A stretch of DNA of 64,000 bases, from positions 62,001 through 126,000 of the forward strand of contig CAXBGS010000012.1 in assembly GCA_963975425.1 (NCBI GenBank). Reading direction: 5' to 3'. This stretch comes from CAXBGS01 sp963975425. Lineage in GTDB: Bacteria; Planctomycetota; Planctomycetia; Pirellulales; Pirellulaceae. Made by a program: the position numbers and the translations under genes. Below the pieces are notes generated by a model. That model was not told where the DNA came from. It made no database searches and saw only the letters and a program-made list of their open reading frames with translations. Positions 34,910-43,604 of this stretch are shown here, piece after piece (the stretch's first letter is position 1; every line of letters starts with the position of its first letter).

Positions 34910-37308
34910 TGCCAAATCTCGGGCCAATCAATCTCGACACCAGCCAGTGGATGCTGGGGTCGCCGGAGTGGGCTTTGCCCGGACTTGCCATCGGTATTGT
35001 CTTGGCCGGCATCGTGATCTGGAACTATTCCACCGCTCATTCAACCGGGCTGCTGCGGATGCTGGCCGCCGCGTTAAAGCTTGCCGCGATCGTATTGCTG
35101 CTGGTGTGCCTGGTGGAACCACTGCAGACCGGCACTCGGCCACGACCGCAAGCCAACGTGCTGCCCGTCGTCGTCGACAACAGCCAAAGCATGCAAGTCA
35201 AACCGATCGGAGCGAAACAGTCACGCGGTCAAACGGTTGCCAAACTTGCCGACGACAAGGCCGACTGGAAAGTTCGGTTGGCCCAAACGTTCGATGTACG
35301 CACATACGCCTTCGACACTCGGCTGGAAAAAATTGACAACAGCGAAGCGTTGTCGATGAACGGATACGTTTCATCGCTTGCCGGAAGTCTGCAGTCATTC
35401 AAGGAACGATTCGGCAATCGTCCCGTGGGCGGCGTGATGCTAATGACCGACGGCAACCTGACCGATCCGCCCCAAGCCGATTTTGATTGGTCAACGCTAG
35501 GTTTTCCCGTCTACCCGGTGCTGCCGGCAAAGGATCAGGAGGTTCGTGACATGCGAATCGCCGACGTCAGCGTCCGCCAAACAGATTTTGAGTCGGCACC
35601 GATGACGATTCGCGTCACGATTGATTCGCAAGGCATGGACCGTCACAAGGCGTTCGTTCAGTTGCGCGAGATCGCCACGGGAACGCTGGTGGAAGAACGA
35701 CCCGTGGCGACCGACACGAGTGGTCGACCTTCTGAAATCACATTCCGTTTTCGCCCCGAAGAGTCGGGGGTTCAGTTCTATCGAGTCGCGGTGCTCACCG
35801 ATGCGGATCGAAAAGTTTTTGATCGGGGACTGAAATTCGATTCCGTTTCAGAGGCGGGCGAAGCGACCTTGGCGAACAATCACCGGATCGTTTCGGTGGA
35901 CCGGGCACGGGGGCCCTATCGCATTCTTTACGTCGCGGGACGCCCCAACTGGGAATTCAAGTTCCTGCGCCGCGCGCTTTCGACCGATGCGGAAATCGAA
36001 TTGGTCGGCCTGCTGCGGATCGCCGACAAGGAACCGAAGTTCAGCTTTCGTGACCGCGGCGTGAACACGTCCAACCCGCTGTTTGCAGGTTTGGGAAAAG
36101 ACGAAGAAGACATCGCGCAGCAATACGATGAACCTGTCATCATTCGTCTTGGTGTGAAGGAATCCGATGAGCTTAGCGATGGATTCCCCAAGAGCGCCGA
36201 AGAACTGTTCGGATACCACGCGGTGATTTTGGACGACATCGAGACAGGTTTCTTTAGCCAAGACCAGATGCTGCTGCTGCGACGGTTCGTCAGCACGCGA
36301 GGCGGAGGAATGCTGATGTTGGGCGGGCAAGAGTCATTCGCGGACCAGGGCTTCGCCAGTTCGCCTCTGGGTGAACTGTCACCGGTTTATGCGCCTCGGC
36401 AGTCGACACCGCAGCTTCGCGGCCCGTTCCGTTTACAACTGACCCGTGAAGGTCTGCTGCAGCCCTGGCTGCGACTGAGAGACAGCGAACTGGATGAACG
36501 CAAACGTACGCAACAAATGGCGCCGTTCAAAACACTGAACCGGACAGGCGACATCAAGCCGGGTGCCTCGGCGCTGGCTCGCGTTGAAACGGCTGACGAC
36601 GACGCGGCAGTTGCTTTGGTCGCCCAGCGATTTGGCCGCGGCCGAACCGCAGCGATGACGATTGCCGATTTTTGGCGATGGTCGATGCGACGCGACGACG
36701 ATCATCGTGACGACCCGGCGCAGGCTTGGCGACAGCTGGCACACTGGCTGGTCGGCGAAGTTCCGCGGCGTGTCGAAACTCGCACCGAAACGCCCAAAGA
36801 CCCCAGCAAACCCGTGACGATCACCGTCAACGTCCGCGACGAAATGTATTTGCCGCTGGACAATGCCAAAGTCGACCTGCAGATCGAACCACTCGGTGGT
36901 GAAGCCTTCACGATCCCCGCACGCAGCGAAGGGTCGACGTCGGGCGTTTACACGGCGACGTATTGGTCGCGCGAACCCGGCGGCTATCGAGTCACGGCGA
37001 AAGTCAGCGATGCCGATGGCAGCGAAGTTGGCAACGCGGTCGCAGGCTGGACCGCCCAAGCCAGCATGGCCGAGTTTCGCAACTTGCAGATCAATCGAGA
37101 CTTGCTCGAAACGATCGCAAAGCAAACCGGTGGCGAAGTCATCCGTGATGATCGCCTGGACGCGTTCGCCGAAGACCTGCCGAACCGAAAAATTCCGGTC
37201 ACAGAAACCTGGGTGTATCCGATCTGGCATCGGCCCTGGGTCATGATGTTGGCGATGGGATGCTTGTGTTGCGAATGGGGACTTAGGCGTTGGAAGGGAC
37301 TCGCATAA
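34909..37308 (+). CDS. Membrane VWA protein with glutamine-amidotransferase-like domain
   Basis: 799 residues. N-terminal membrane helices (about 22-45 and 50-72; LPGLAIGIVLAGIVIWNY and LAAIVLLLVCLVE) are followed by a von Willebrand A domain (about 82-210) whose MIDAS motif is DNSQS with a downstream MTDGN, so metal coordination is plausible. After a beta-rich segment comes a class I glutamine-amidotransferase-like fold (about 320-520: YRILYVAGRPNWEFKFLRRAL, GYHAVILDDIE, RGGGMLMLGGQESF); no catalytic Cys nucleophile is apparent, as in many planctomycete relatives. A C-terminal helix (about 772-790) anchors it again. The start overlaps the upstream stop by one base, and its own stop overlaps the next start the same way. 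Role unknown, possibly protein-protein interaction in the envelope. Confidence 0.85.
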   Translation: MPNLGPINLDTSQWMLGSPEWALPGLAIGIVLAGIVIWNYSTAHSTGLLRMLAAALKLAAIVLLLVCLVEPLQTGTRPRPQANVLPVVVDNSQSMQVKPIGAKQSRGQTVAKLADDKADWKVRLAQTFDVRTYAFDTRLEKIDNSEALSMNGYVSSLAGSLQSFKERFGNRPVGGVMLMTDGNLTDPPQADFDWSTLGFPVYPVLPAKDQEVRDMRIADVSVRQTDFESAPMTIRVTIDSQGMDRHKAFVQLREIATGTLVEERPVATDTSGRPSEITFRFRPEESGVQFYRVAVLTDADRKVFDRGLKFDSVSEAGEATLANNHRIVSVDRARGPYRILYVAGRPNWEFKFLRRALSTDAEIELVGLLRIADKEPKFSFRDRGVNTSNPLFAGLGKDEEDIAQQYDEPVIIRLGVKESDELSDGFPKSAEELFGYHAVILDDIETGFFSQDQMLLLRRFVSTRGGGMLMLGGQESFADQGFASSPLGELSPVYAPRQSTPQLRGPFRLQLTREGLLQPWLRLRDSELDERKRTQQMAPFKTLNRTGDIKPGASALARVETADDDAAVALVAQRFGRGRTAAMTIADFWRWSMRRDDDHRDDPAQAWRQLAHWLVGEVPRRVETRTETPKDPSKPVTITVNVRDEMYLPLDNAKVDLQIEPLGGEAFTIPARSEGSTSGVYTATYWSREPGGYRVTAKVSDADGSEVGNAVAGWTAQASMAEFRNLQINRDLLETIAKQTGGEVIRDDRLDAFAEDLPNRKIPVTETWVYPIWHRPWVMMLAMGCLCCEWGLRRWKGLA

Positions 37309-38432
37309 TGCGAAAGTATTTCAGACTGATTCGGCGGCGACCAACCGAGCACGTCCCAACCGAGCACGTCCCGTCCGATAACACCCCATCCGGATGCCCC
37401 CATGTCCTGACGTGCCGGCGAGACCGTATCGCCATTGCTCATGTGATCGGTCGATCGATCACCCCAGTGATACTGATGCTTTGTTTCGTGAACGCAGCAC
37501 TCGCTGAGACCGCCACGGAAATCATTGTGGTCAAAGGTGCGTCGGGAACCGAAGAGTACGGCGAAGAATTTTCAACGTGGACACAACATTGGCAACGTGT
37601 CGCCCAAGAATCGGGAACATCCATCGAAGTCGTCGGCGAATCGTCGACAACGAACGATCGCGACCGTCTGAAGTCGTTGGTTGAGACGTCGTCCACCGCA
37701 TCCGATTCGCCGCTGTGGCTGATCTTGATCGGACACGGGACATATGCCCGAGGCACCGCAAAGTTTAATTTGCGTGGTCCCGATGTGTCAGCGAAAGAAT
37801 TGTCACAGTGGCTTTCAGCTCAAAAACGTCCGCTTGTGGTCGTCAACTGTGCATCATCAAGTGCTCCGTTTATCAACGCACTCTCTGGTCCCGGACGTAT
37901 TATCGTTTCAGCAACCAAAAGTGGTACCGAACAGAACTACGCGCGATTCGGAAAATACTTTTCCGAGGCGATCCTGTCACCCAAGTCTGATTTGGACCAC
38001 GACGATGCCGTCTCGGTTCAAGAAGCGTTCCTGCGAGCCAGCGCCGACGTCCAAGCGTTTTATGACAATGAGGCTCGAATCAGTACCGAACATGCGTTGA
38101 TCGACGATAACGGCGACGGGCGAGGCACGCCGGCAAAAATGTTTCGCGGTGTGCGTGCGATCGCGTCTGCCAAAGACGGCTCGGCACTCGACGGGAAACT
38201 GGCGGCAAGAATCACGCTTGCACCGACGGAGAACCAGTTGCCGCTGACGCCACAGCAGTCCCAGCGGCGAGACGAACTGGAACAACAACTTGACCAGTGG
38301 CGCGAACAAAAGTCGCAGCTTGATCACGATCAGTATCAAGCAAAAATCGAACCCGTGATGATTGAGCTGGCCCAGATTTATCAGGCCGCCGAACGCAAAG
38401 CAGACCGACCCGGCGACAAATCAGCCGAGTGA
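37308..38432 (+). CDS. Predicted clan CD (caspase/legumain-like) cysteine peptidase
   Basis: 374 residues from ATG 37308, sharing one base with the VWA stop (TAATG). The first 40 residues are basic and contain a tandem PTEHV repeat; a signal or anchor helix follows (SITPVILMLCFVNAALAET, about 50-68). The core has the caspase-like order of a hydrophobic strand ending in His-Gly (LWLILIGHGTY, His143) and, 38 residues later, a second strand ending in Cys (PLVVVNCASSSAPF, Cys181), which is the clan CD dyad. A later segment (SDLDHDDAVSVQEAFLRA) resembles the C13/legumain-like helix. The C-terminus is charged and helical. The substrate is unknown; export or membrane anchoring suggests an envelope target. 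The fold call rests on motif order only. Confidence 0.7.
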   Translation: MRKYFRLIRRRPTEHVPTEHVPSDNTPSGCPHVLTCRRDRIAIAHVIGRSITPVILMLCFVNAALAETATEIIVVKGASGTEEYGEEFSTWTQHWQRVAQESGTSIEVVGESSTTNDRDRLKSLVETSSTASDSPLWLILIGHGTYARGTAKFNLRGPDVSAKELSQWLSAQKRPLVVVNCASSSAPFINALSGPGRIIVSATKSGTEQNYARFGKYFSEAILSPKSDLDHDDAVSVQEAFLRASADVQAFYDNEARISTEHALIDDNGDGRGTPAKMFRGVRAIASAKDGSALDGKLAARITLAPTENQLPLTPQQSQRRDELEQQLDQWREQKSQLDHDQYQAKIEPVMIELAQIYQAAERKADRPGDKSAE

Positions 38433-38546
38433 CCATTCGCCCGCATTACAAATCAGCTGTGCAACAAATCAGCTGTGTAACAAATCAGCTGTGTGGTGAA
38501 TCAGCTGTGTAACAAATCAGCTGTGTGGTGAATCAGCGCAGTGAAC
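38419..38546. repeat. 16-bp tandem array in register with a stop codon
   Basis: Units starting AATCAGC occur at 38451, 38467, 38483, 38499, 38515 and 38531, all 16 bp apart; two unit variants (AATCAGCTGTGTAACA and AATCAGCTGTGTGGTG) alternate. A further AATCAGC at 38419, exactly two units earlier, lies in the last codons of the clan CD peptidase gene and its unit contains the TGA stop (38430-38432). The array fills the gap to the convergent ankyrin gene. Confidence 0.9.
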
Positions 38547-38602
38547 GACTGGCGAACCGAAACGCGGATGGACCAGTCACGCCGTGCCACCGCCGGTCCT
38601 GA

Positions 38603-39262
38603 TCACTTGTCTTCCAGCATCTGCACGATCTCGGTATGACCACGGCTGGCGGCAAAATCCTTGGCGGACTCGCCATCGACATCGACCAAATCCTTGTTGG
38701 CACCTCGCTTTAACAACAATTCGACAACCTCTTTTTCGCCCAGTGCCGCGGCTGTCATCAGTGCAGTAAAGCCTTCGCCGCTGTCCACCAAATCGATGCC
38801 CGCGTCCGCGTCCAACAGCGTCTTCACCGCTGGGGCAAAATCTCCGGACGAGGCGTGCATCAAAGGCGTTTTCCCTTCCGCGTCGCGGCAATTGACGTCG
38901 CCGCCTGCCTTTAACAACATCTCAACGACTTCGCTGTGCCCGTTGTACGCCGCCATGTGCAGCGCGGTGTGACCTTGAGCATCGGTCACCGAAACATCGA
39001 TTCCCGAATCGATACCCTGCTGCACCAACTCTGCCTTCCCGTCATGCGCTGCCAAACGAAACGCGTCGCCGCTCATCTTGGGTGCCGGAGGCGTTTCGGG
39101 CTCTTCCGATGCTTCCGGTTCCGGCCGATCTTCGATTTCTTTGATCGCATCGGCAACGATTGTTTCGGTCTTGTCTTCGTCCGTGATCAGTTCGGATCGA
39201 CAGCCTGACGCAACGACGACAAGCGCGACGGCGATCACAATTCCGTTTATCGATGAACCCAT
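38603..39262 (-). CDS. Ankyrin-repeat lipoprotein
   Basis: 219 residues from ATG 39262. A lipoprotein signal (INGIVIAVALVVVASGC) with lipobox ASGC places it on the outer face of a membrane. After an acidic, Pro/Glu-rich linker (EPEASEEPETPPAP) come four or so ankyrin repeats: DAQGHTALHMAAYNGHSEVV, DAEGKTPLMHASS, GFTALMTAAALGEKEVV and GESAKDFAASRGHTEIV. The domain would bind partner proteins; no enzyme motif is present. It is convergent with the clan CD peptidase gene, and the thrS gene lies upstream on the same strand about 150 bp away. Confidence 0.9.
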   Translation of the reverse strand: MGSSINGIVIAVALVVVASGCRSELITDEDKTETIVADAIKEIEDRPEPEASEEPETPPAPKMSGDAFRLAAHDGKAELVQQGIDSGIDVSVTDAQGHTALHMAAYNGHSEVVEMLLKAGGDVNCRDAEGKTPLMHASSGDFAPAVKTLLDADAGIDLVDSGEGFTALMTAAALGEKEVVELLLKRGANKDLVDVDGESAKDFAASRGHTEIVQMLEDK

Positions 39263-39414
39263 GCCTACATTACCGCGGTGATTGGTTTTGAAAATCAAAG
39301 CGGACAGTGTAACACCTGACTAGAAACGTCGGTACACCTCCGTCGCAGCGGCAGCTGAACGGGCGCATCGGTTGCGCCACGATCACCGCAAACACCGACA
39401 GATAGTGATTGCGT

Positions 39415-41625
39415 TCAATACTCGTTGCCCGTCGCGTCGGAATCGACCGCGGCGGCGGTGAACGATCCCTTGACGGCTTGCCGAACGGTTCGGTTTTCGA
39501 CCTCTTCGGTCAGCCGAGCGATCGCCTGGGCGGTGGGCATCGACCCCAGGTCGCCTTCGATCCGGTCTCGCAGTGCGACTTGTCCCGCTTCGGCTTCCTT
39601 GGGACCGACGACGGCCATGTAATTGACCAGGTCCAGTTGCGCGTTTCGAATTTTGGCTTGCACCTTACCGCCAGAGGAATCGACAGTGACTTTCAGACCG
39701 GCCTCATCGAACTGCTTGGCGACTTGAACGGCATAATCGATCGACTTGTCACTTAACGGCAACACACGAACTTGTTCGGGCGCCAACCACATCGGAAACG
39801 CACCCGCAAAATGTTCGATCAACACACCGATAAAACGTTCCATTGAACCGAACGGTGCTCGGTGAATCATGACCGGTCGGTGTGTCGCGTTGTCGCTGCC
39901 GTTGTATTCCAGCTTGAATCGCTCGGGCAAGTTGTAGTCCAGCTGGACCGTCCCCAGCTGCCACGACCGGCCGATACAGTCACGAATCATGAAGTCGGCT
40001 TTGGGACCATAGAAGGCCGCTTCACCGGCCTCTTCATTGAATTCAAGCCCCGTCTGTTCCAGCACCCCGCGAAGAGCCCGTTCGGCACTATCCCAATTTT
40101 CTTCGCTGCCGACGTACTTGCTGCTATCGGGATCGCGCAAGGACAACTGCACGCGGTAGTCGTCCAGGCCGACCGACTCTAGCACAAATTTGGTCAGCTC
40201 GATCGTCGCACGGAATTCCTGTTCGACTTGATCAGCGGTGCAGAAGATGTGCGCATCATCTTGCGTGAATCCGCGGACACGTAACAGCCCGTTCAATTCG
40301 CCGGTTTGCTCATGTCGATAAACGGTTCCGAATTCGAACAGACGTAACGGCAGCTGGCGGTAGGAACGCTGTGCCGCTTTAAAAATCTGACAATGATGCG
40401 GACAGTTCATCGGCTTGAGCAGATAACGTTCGTTGGCCCGCTGCCATTCGTTCAGCACTTCGCGTTTCTGTTCGGCCGACGCGGATGGCTTGTAATTGGG
40501 CAGTTCCACCCCGAGCGTTTTGACGGCTTCGTAAAGCTTTTCTTCGCCCTCGGCGTCGATCGTTCCCGATTCCAATCGCTGGGTCCATGCGTCCAGCAGT
40601 CCGCCGACTTCCGTTCCGAACAGGGGCGCAAACTGGCTATCGCGATAGTACGGAAAGTGACCGCTGGTTTCGTACAGTTCGACTCGCCCGATATGGGGAC
40701 TGTAGGCAGGATCGTAGCCGCGGGCGAGCAATTCCTTGGTCAAGAAATCTTCCAGCGTGCGACGGACTCTTGCGCCCTTGGGCATCCACAAGCACAGCCC
40801 TTGGCCGACTTCGGGACTGATCGAGAACAAGCCGTGTTGTTTGCCGAGGACACGGTGATCGCGGCGCCGTGCCTCTTCGATTTGCTCGAGGTAAGCCTTC
40901 AGTTCTTTCTTGTCAAAGAATGCCGTGCCGTAAAGTCGCTGCAGCGACCGTCCCGAAACGTCACCTTTCCAGTGAGATCCCGCGACGCTCATCAGCTTGA
41001 TCGCTTTGATTTTGCCTGCGTCGGGAATGTGCGGTCCGCGGCACAAGTCAATGAACTCGCCTTGACGATAAAAACTGACGGTCGGTTGGTCAGCCAACCC
41101 CGTTTCGATGTGTTCGACTTTCAGGTCTTGGTCGAGATCATCACACAGCTTTCTGGCTTCCTCACGATCGAGCACCTGACGTTCGAACGGCTCTTTGTCC
41201 TTGATGATCTTCTTGATTTCGGCTTCGATCTTAGGAAAGTCGTCTTCGCTGATCGTTTCCGGCAAGTCAAAATCGTAATAGAATCCGCCTTCGGTCGTCG
41301 GCCCGAATGCCAACGACACGCCCTTGTATAACCGCATCACCGCTCGGGCCATGACATGCGCGGCCGAGTGGCGCAGCACGTCGAGCGCCTCTCGATCACG
41401 ACTGGTCAACAAACGCAGCGAAAGCGGTTGGTCGGATTCGGATAGTTCGCCGAGTGGCCGGACCGCGTCGACGATTTTGCCGTCGACTTCGGCCGCGATC
41501 ACGCTGCGCGCGAGTCCCTCGCTGATACCAACAGCAATGTCCATCGACGTTGCGTCCGCCGGATGAGTGGCGACGGTTCCATCGGGAAGCTGGACCTGAA
41601 CGTTCGCGGCGGATGCAGTGCTCAT
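39415..41625 (-). CDS. thrS: Threonyl-tRNA synthetase
   Basis: 736 residues, longer than the 640-odd typical of bacteria. Domains in order: TGS (about 8-70), the editing domain with HSAAHVMARA and LCRGPHI, the class II catalytic core with MNCPHHCQIF, FEFGTVYRHEQTGEL, RVRGFTQDDAHIFC and motif 3 HRAPFGSMERFIGVLIEH, and the C-terminal anticodon-binding domain. About 60 extra residues lie between SGHFPYYRDSQF and YLLKPMNCP compared with E. coli ThrRS (including RLESGTIDAEGEEKLYEAVK). The C-terminal tail (about 25 residues) is also extra. It charges tRNA-Thr with threonine. All catalytic residues appear intact. Confidence 0.97.
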   Translation of the reverse strand: MSTASAANVQVQLPDGTVATHPADATSMDIAVGISEGLARSVIAAEVDGKIVDAVRPLGELSESDQPLSLRLLTSRDREALDVLRHSAAHVMARAVMRLYKGVSLAFGPTTEGGFYYDFDLPETISEDDFPKIEAEIKKIIKDKEPFERQVLDREEARKLCDDLDQDLKVEHIETGLADQPTVSFYRQGEFIDLCRGPHIPDAGKIKAIKLMSVAGSHWKGDVSGRSLQRLYGTAFFDKKELKAYLEQIEEARRRDHRVLGKQHGLFSISPEVGQGLCLWMPKGARVRRTLEDFLTKELLARGYDPAYSPHIGRVELYETSGHFPYYRDSQFAPLFGTEVGGLLDAWTQRLESGTIDAEGEEKLYEAVKTLGVELPNYKPSASAEQKREVLNEWQRANERYLLKPMNCPHHCQIFKAAQRSYRQLPLRLFEFGTVYRHEQTGELNGLLRVRGFTQDDAHIFCTADQVEQEFRATIELTKFVLESVGLDDYRVQLSLRDPDSSKYVGSEENWDSAERALRGVLEQTGLEFNEEAGEAAFYGPKADFMIRDCIGRSWQLGTVQLDYNLPERFKLEYNGSDNATHRPVMIHRAPFGSMERFIGVLIEHFAGAFPMWLAPEQVRVLPLSDKSIDYAVQVAKQFDEAGLKVTVDSSGGKVQAKIRNAQLDLVNYMAVVGPKEAEAGQVALRDRIEGDLGSMPTAQAIARLTEEVENRTVRQAVKGSFTAAAVDSDATGNEY

Positions 41626-41732
41626 GGAAAGGTACTAGATCACAAGAGAAAGGTTACAGATTTTGAAATGATTTCGGCGGCGGCGATCGCGTCGAAATTG
41701 AACGACACCCGAGTCGCCTTGTGGGTTCTCGT

Positions 41733-43025
41733 CTAAAGTTCCAAGAACAACCTCGCCGGCTCTTCGACCACATCTTTGATCGTGCGTAAGAAGCCGACGG
41801 CTTCGCGGCCGTCCACGATGCGGTGATCGTACGTCAGTGCGACATACATCATGGGGCGAATCACCACGTTTCCGTTTTCGGCGACCGGCCGTTGCTGGAT
41901 GGAGTGCAATCCGAGAATCCCGCTTTGCGGCGGGTTAACGATTGGCGTGCTGAGCAGCGAACCATAGATGCCGCCGTTACTGATGGTGAACGTTCCGCCG
42001 ATCAAGTCGGCCGGCTGCAATCGATTCTCACCCGCCTGTCTGGCAAATTCGGCAATCGAGCCTTCCACATCCGCAAACGACATGCGTTCGACGTTGCGCA
42101 GGATCGGAACCACCAATCCCTTTCCGCCACCGATCGCGATTCCAATGTCTTGGTAATTGCGATAGACGGCATTGTCATCACGGATTTCTGCATTGACGGC
42201 CGGGAAAGCTCGCAGCGCTTCCACCGCCGCTTTGGCAAAAAACGACATGAAGCCCAACTTCACGCCGTGCTTTTCGGCGAACTTGTCTTTGTATTTGCTG
42301 CGAATCGACATGACCGGTTCCATGTTGATTTCGTTAAACGTCGTCAACAACGCCGCGGTCTGTTGGGCCTCGACAAGTCGTGCCGCGATCGTACGACGCA
42401 GCATACTAAGCGGTTTCACTTCTTCGCTGCGGTGCGGCGTGGCATCGGTCATCAATGACCCCGTTGCGGTCGGCCGGGACGAAGGGGACGCGATCGCCGA
42501 AGACGGTGCGGCGGGTCGAGTCGGACGACTGCGGATGAACGCCTGAACGTCTTCTTTTAGCAATCGACCGCCCGGCCCGGTCGCGGGAACGTCCGAGGCG
42601 GCCAAGCCGTGTTCGTCCAGCATTCGCTGGGCGGCCGGCATCACCGCGCCGCGGACCGCGTTGACCGACGGGGCAGGAGGCGCCGCGGGTGATGCAGCAG
42701 GTGCCGCCGCCGGCTGATCGGCGTTCGAAGCCGATTCCGCGGGGGCGGGCTGCGAATCGGACGGTTCGCCGGCAGGTTTTTCCGCGACACGAATCGAGGC
42801 AATGACATCCCCGACGGCGGCAAACTCTTCTTCGGCTTTGCTGATATTCTCGAGATAACCGGCTGCAGGAGCCGGGATTTGCACCGATGCTTTTTCCGTT
42901 TCGATTTCGACGAGGTCCTCACCCGATGCGACCCATTGGCCCTCGGATTTCAGCCATTGGCCGATTTGTACTTCGCTGATCGATTCGCCGACGGTAGGAA
43001 TTTCGACGTTAATTGACTCGCTCAC
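41733..43025 (-). CDS. sucB: 2-oxoglutarate dehydrogenase E2 (dihydrolipoyl succinyltransferase)
   Basis: 430 residues. The lipoyl domain carries the lipoylated Lys45 in EIETEKASVQIP. A Pro/Ala-rich linker leads to the E1/E3-binding domain (MPAAQRMLDEHGLAASDV, GPGGRLLKEDVQAF). The catalytic domain has LSMLRRTIAARLVEAQQTAALLTTF, KLGFMSFFAKAAVEALRAFPAVNAEI and the active-site YDHRIVDGREAVGFL with catalytic His and Asp. The sequence pattern is succinyl- rather than acetyl-transferase. It transfers succinyl groups from E1-bound intermediate to CoA in the TCA cycle. The E1 (sucA) and E3 genes are not adjacent, so the complex is encoded at separate loci. Confidence 0.95.
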   Translation of the reverse strand: MSESINVEIPTVGESISEVQIGQWLKSEGQWVASGEDLVEIETEKASVQIPAPAAGYLENISKAEEEFAAVGDVIASIRVAEKPAGEPSDSQPAPAESASNADQPAAAPAASPAAPPAPSVNAVRGAVMPAAQRMLDEHGLAASDVPATGPGGRLLKEDVQAFIRSRPTRPAAPSSAIASPSSRPTATGSLMTDATPHRSEEVKPLSMLRRTIAARLVEAQQTAALLTTFNEINMEPVMSIRSKYKDKFAEKHGVKLGFMSFFAKAAVEALRAFPAVNAEIRDDNAVYRNYQDIGIAIGGGKGLVVPILRNVERMSFADVEGSIAEFARQAGENRLQPADLIGGTFTISNGGIYGSLLSTPIVNPPQSGILGLHSIQQRPVAENGNVVIRPMMYVALTYDHRIVDGREAVGFLRTIKDVVEEPARLFLEL

Positions 43026-43604
43026 AATCCCGCAATTCGTGTTGGAGTGATGGGGCTAGAAGTGTTAGTGATCGTCATCTCAAGATACCGCCGCGCGGCC
43101 AAGGTGTCAGGAACGGTCATTTCGGTTTATCACGATCGTGCCGTCTGCGGGAAACCACCGGTTTGCGAGGATTTGGCGGCAAACCGCTTGAGCGCGACCT
43201 GGTTTCTGGTCGGCCCCCCTCACGAAAATTGCGGCAACGATTCGATAACGAAAAAGAGGAAATCCTCGGCGCTCGGCGAATCCGTCTCGTCGGCTCTACG
43301 AGACCGGCTGTCTCGATCGACGTCGCGACGATGGCTTCCACGAGAGACTTTCGGCTGCATGGGGCCTGTGCAACGTGCGACTGGCCAAATGCTCAGATGG
43401 CAGTCCAACCTTCCGGGAGGGTGGGGCAACGTTCTCGGAGGGCAGTCCAACGATCCCAGAGGGAGGCGGCCCAACGTTCTCGGTGGCCTGTCGAGTTCGC
43501 CGAGGGCAGGCCATCGATGTCGGCGTGGTCGCTGATGTTTCGAATGCCCGCAATTGACACCTGTTCGCCTTTTCCGTCCTCCGGCACGACAACAAGACAA
43601 ACCG
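43026..43604. other. Divergent intergenic region with a tandem-repeat block
   Basis: About 580 bases between the divergent E2 gene and the EEP-like gene. Small frames here have no recognisable product. The right half is occupied by an imperfect 21-23-bp tandem repeat (43399-43510). No clear promoter or RNA was recognised. Confidence 0.5.
43399..43510. repeat. Imperfect 21-23-bp tandem repeat, about 5 units
   Basis: Two alternating variants are visible: GGCAGTCCAAC followed by a CCC(G/A)GAGGG block (starting 43399 and 43441) and GGCAACGTTCTCGG or CCCAACGTTCTCGG (starting about 43421 and 43464), ending in a degenerate unit near 43488. The higher-order period is 42-44 bp. Confidence 0.8.

Noticed and set aside
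38419..38546. Possible CRISPR array
   Set aside because: Units are directly adjacent with no unique spacers, only 16 bp long, and no cas gene is present.
40393..41331. 312-codon plus-strand frame across thrS
   Set aside because: It is antisense to the conserved synthetase core and has no recognisable domain.
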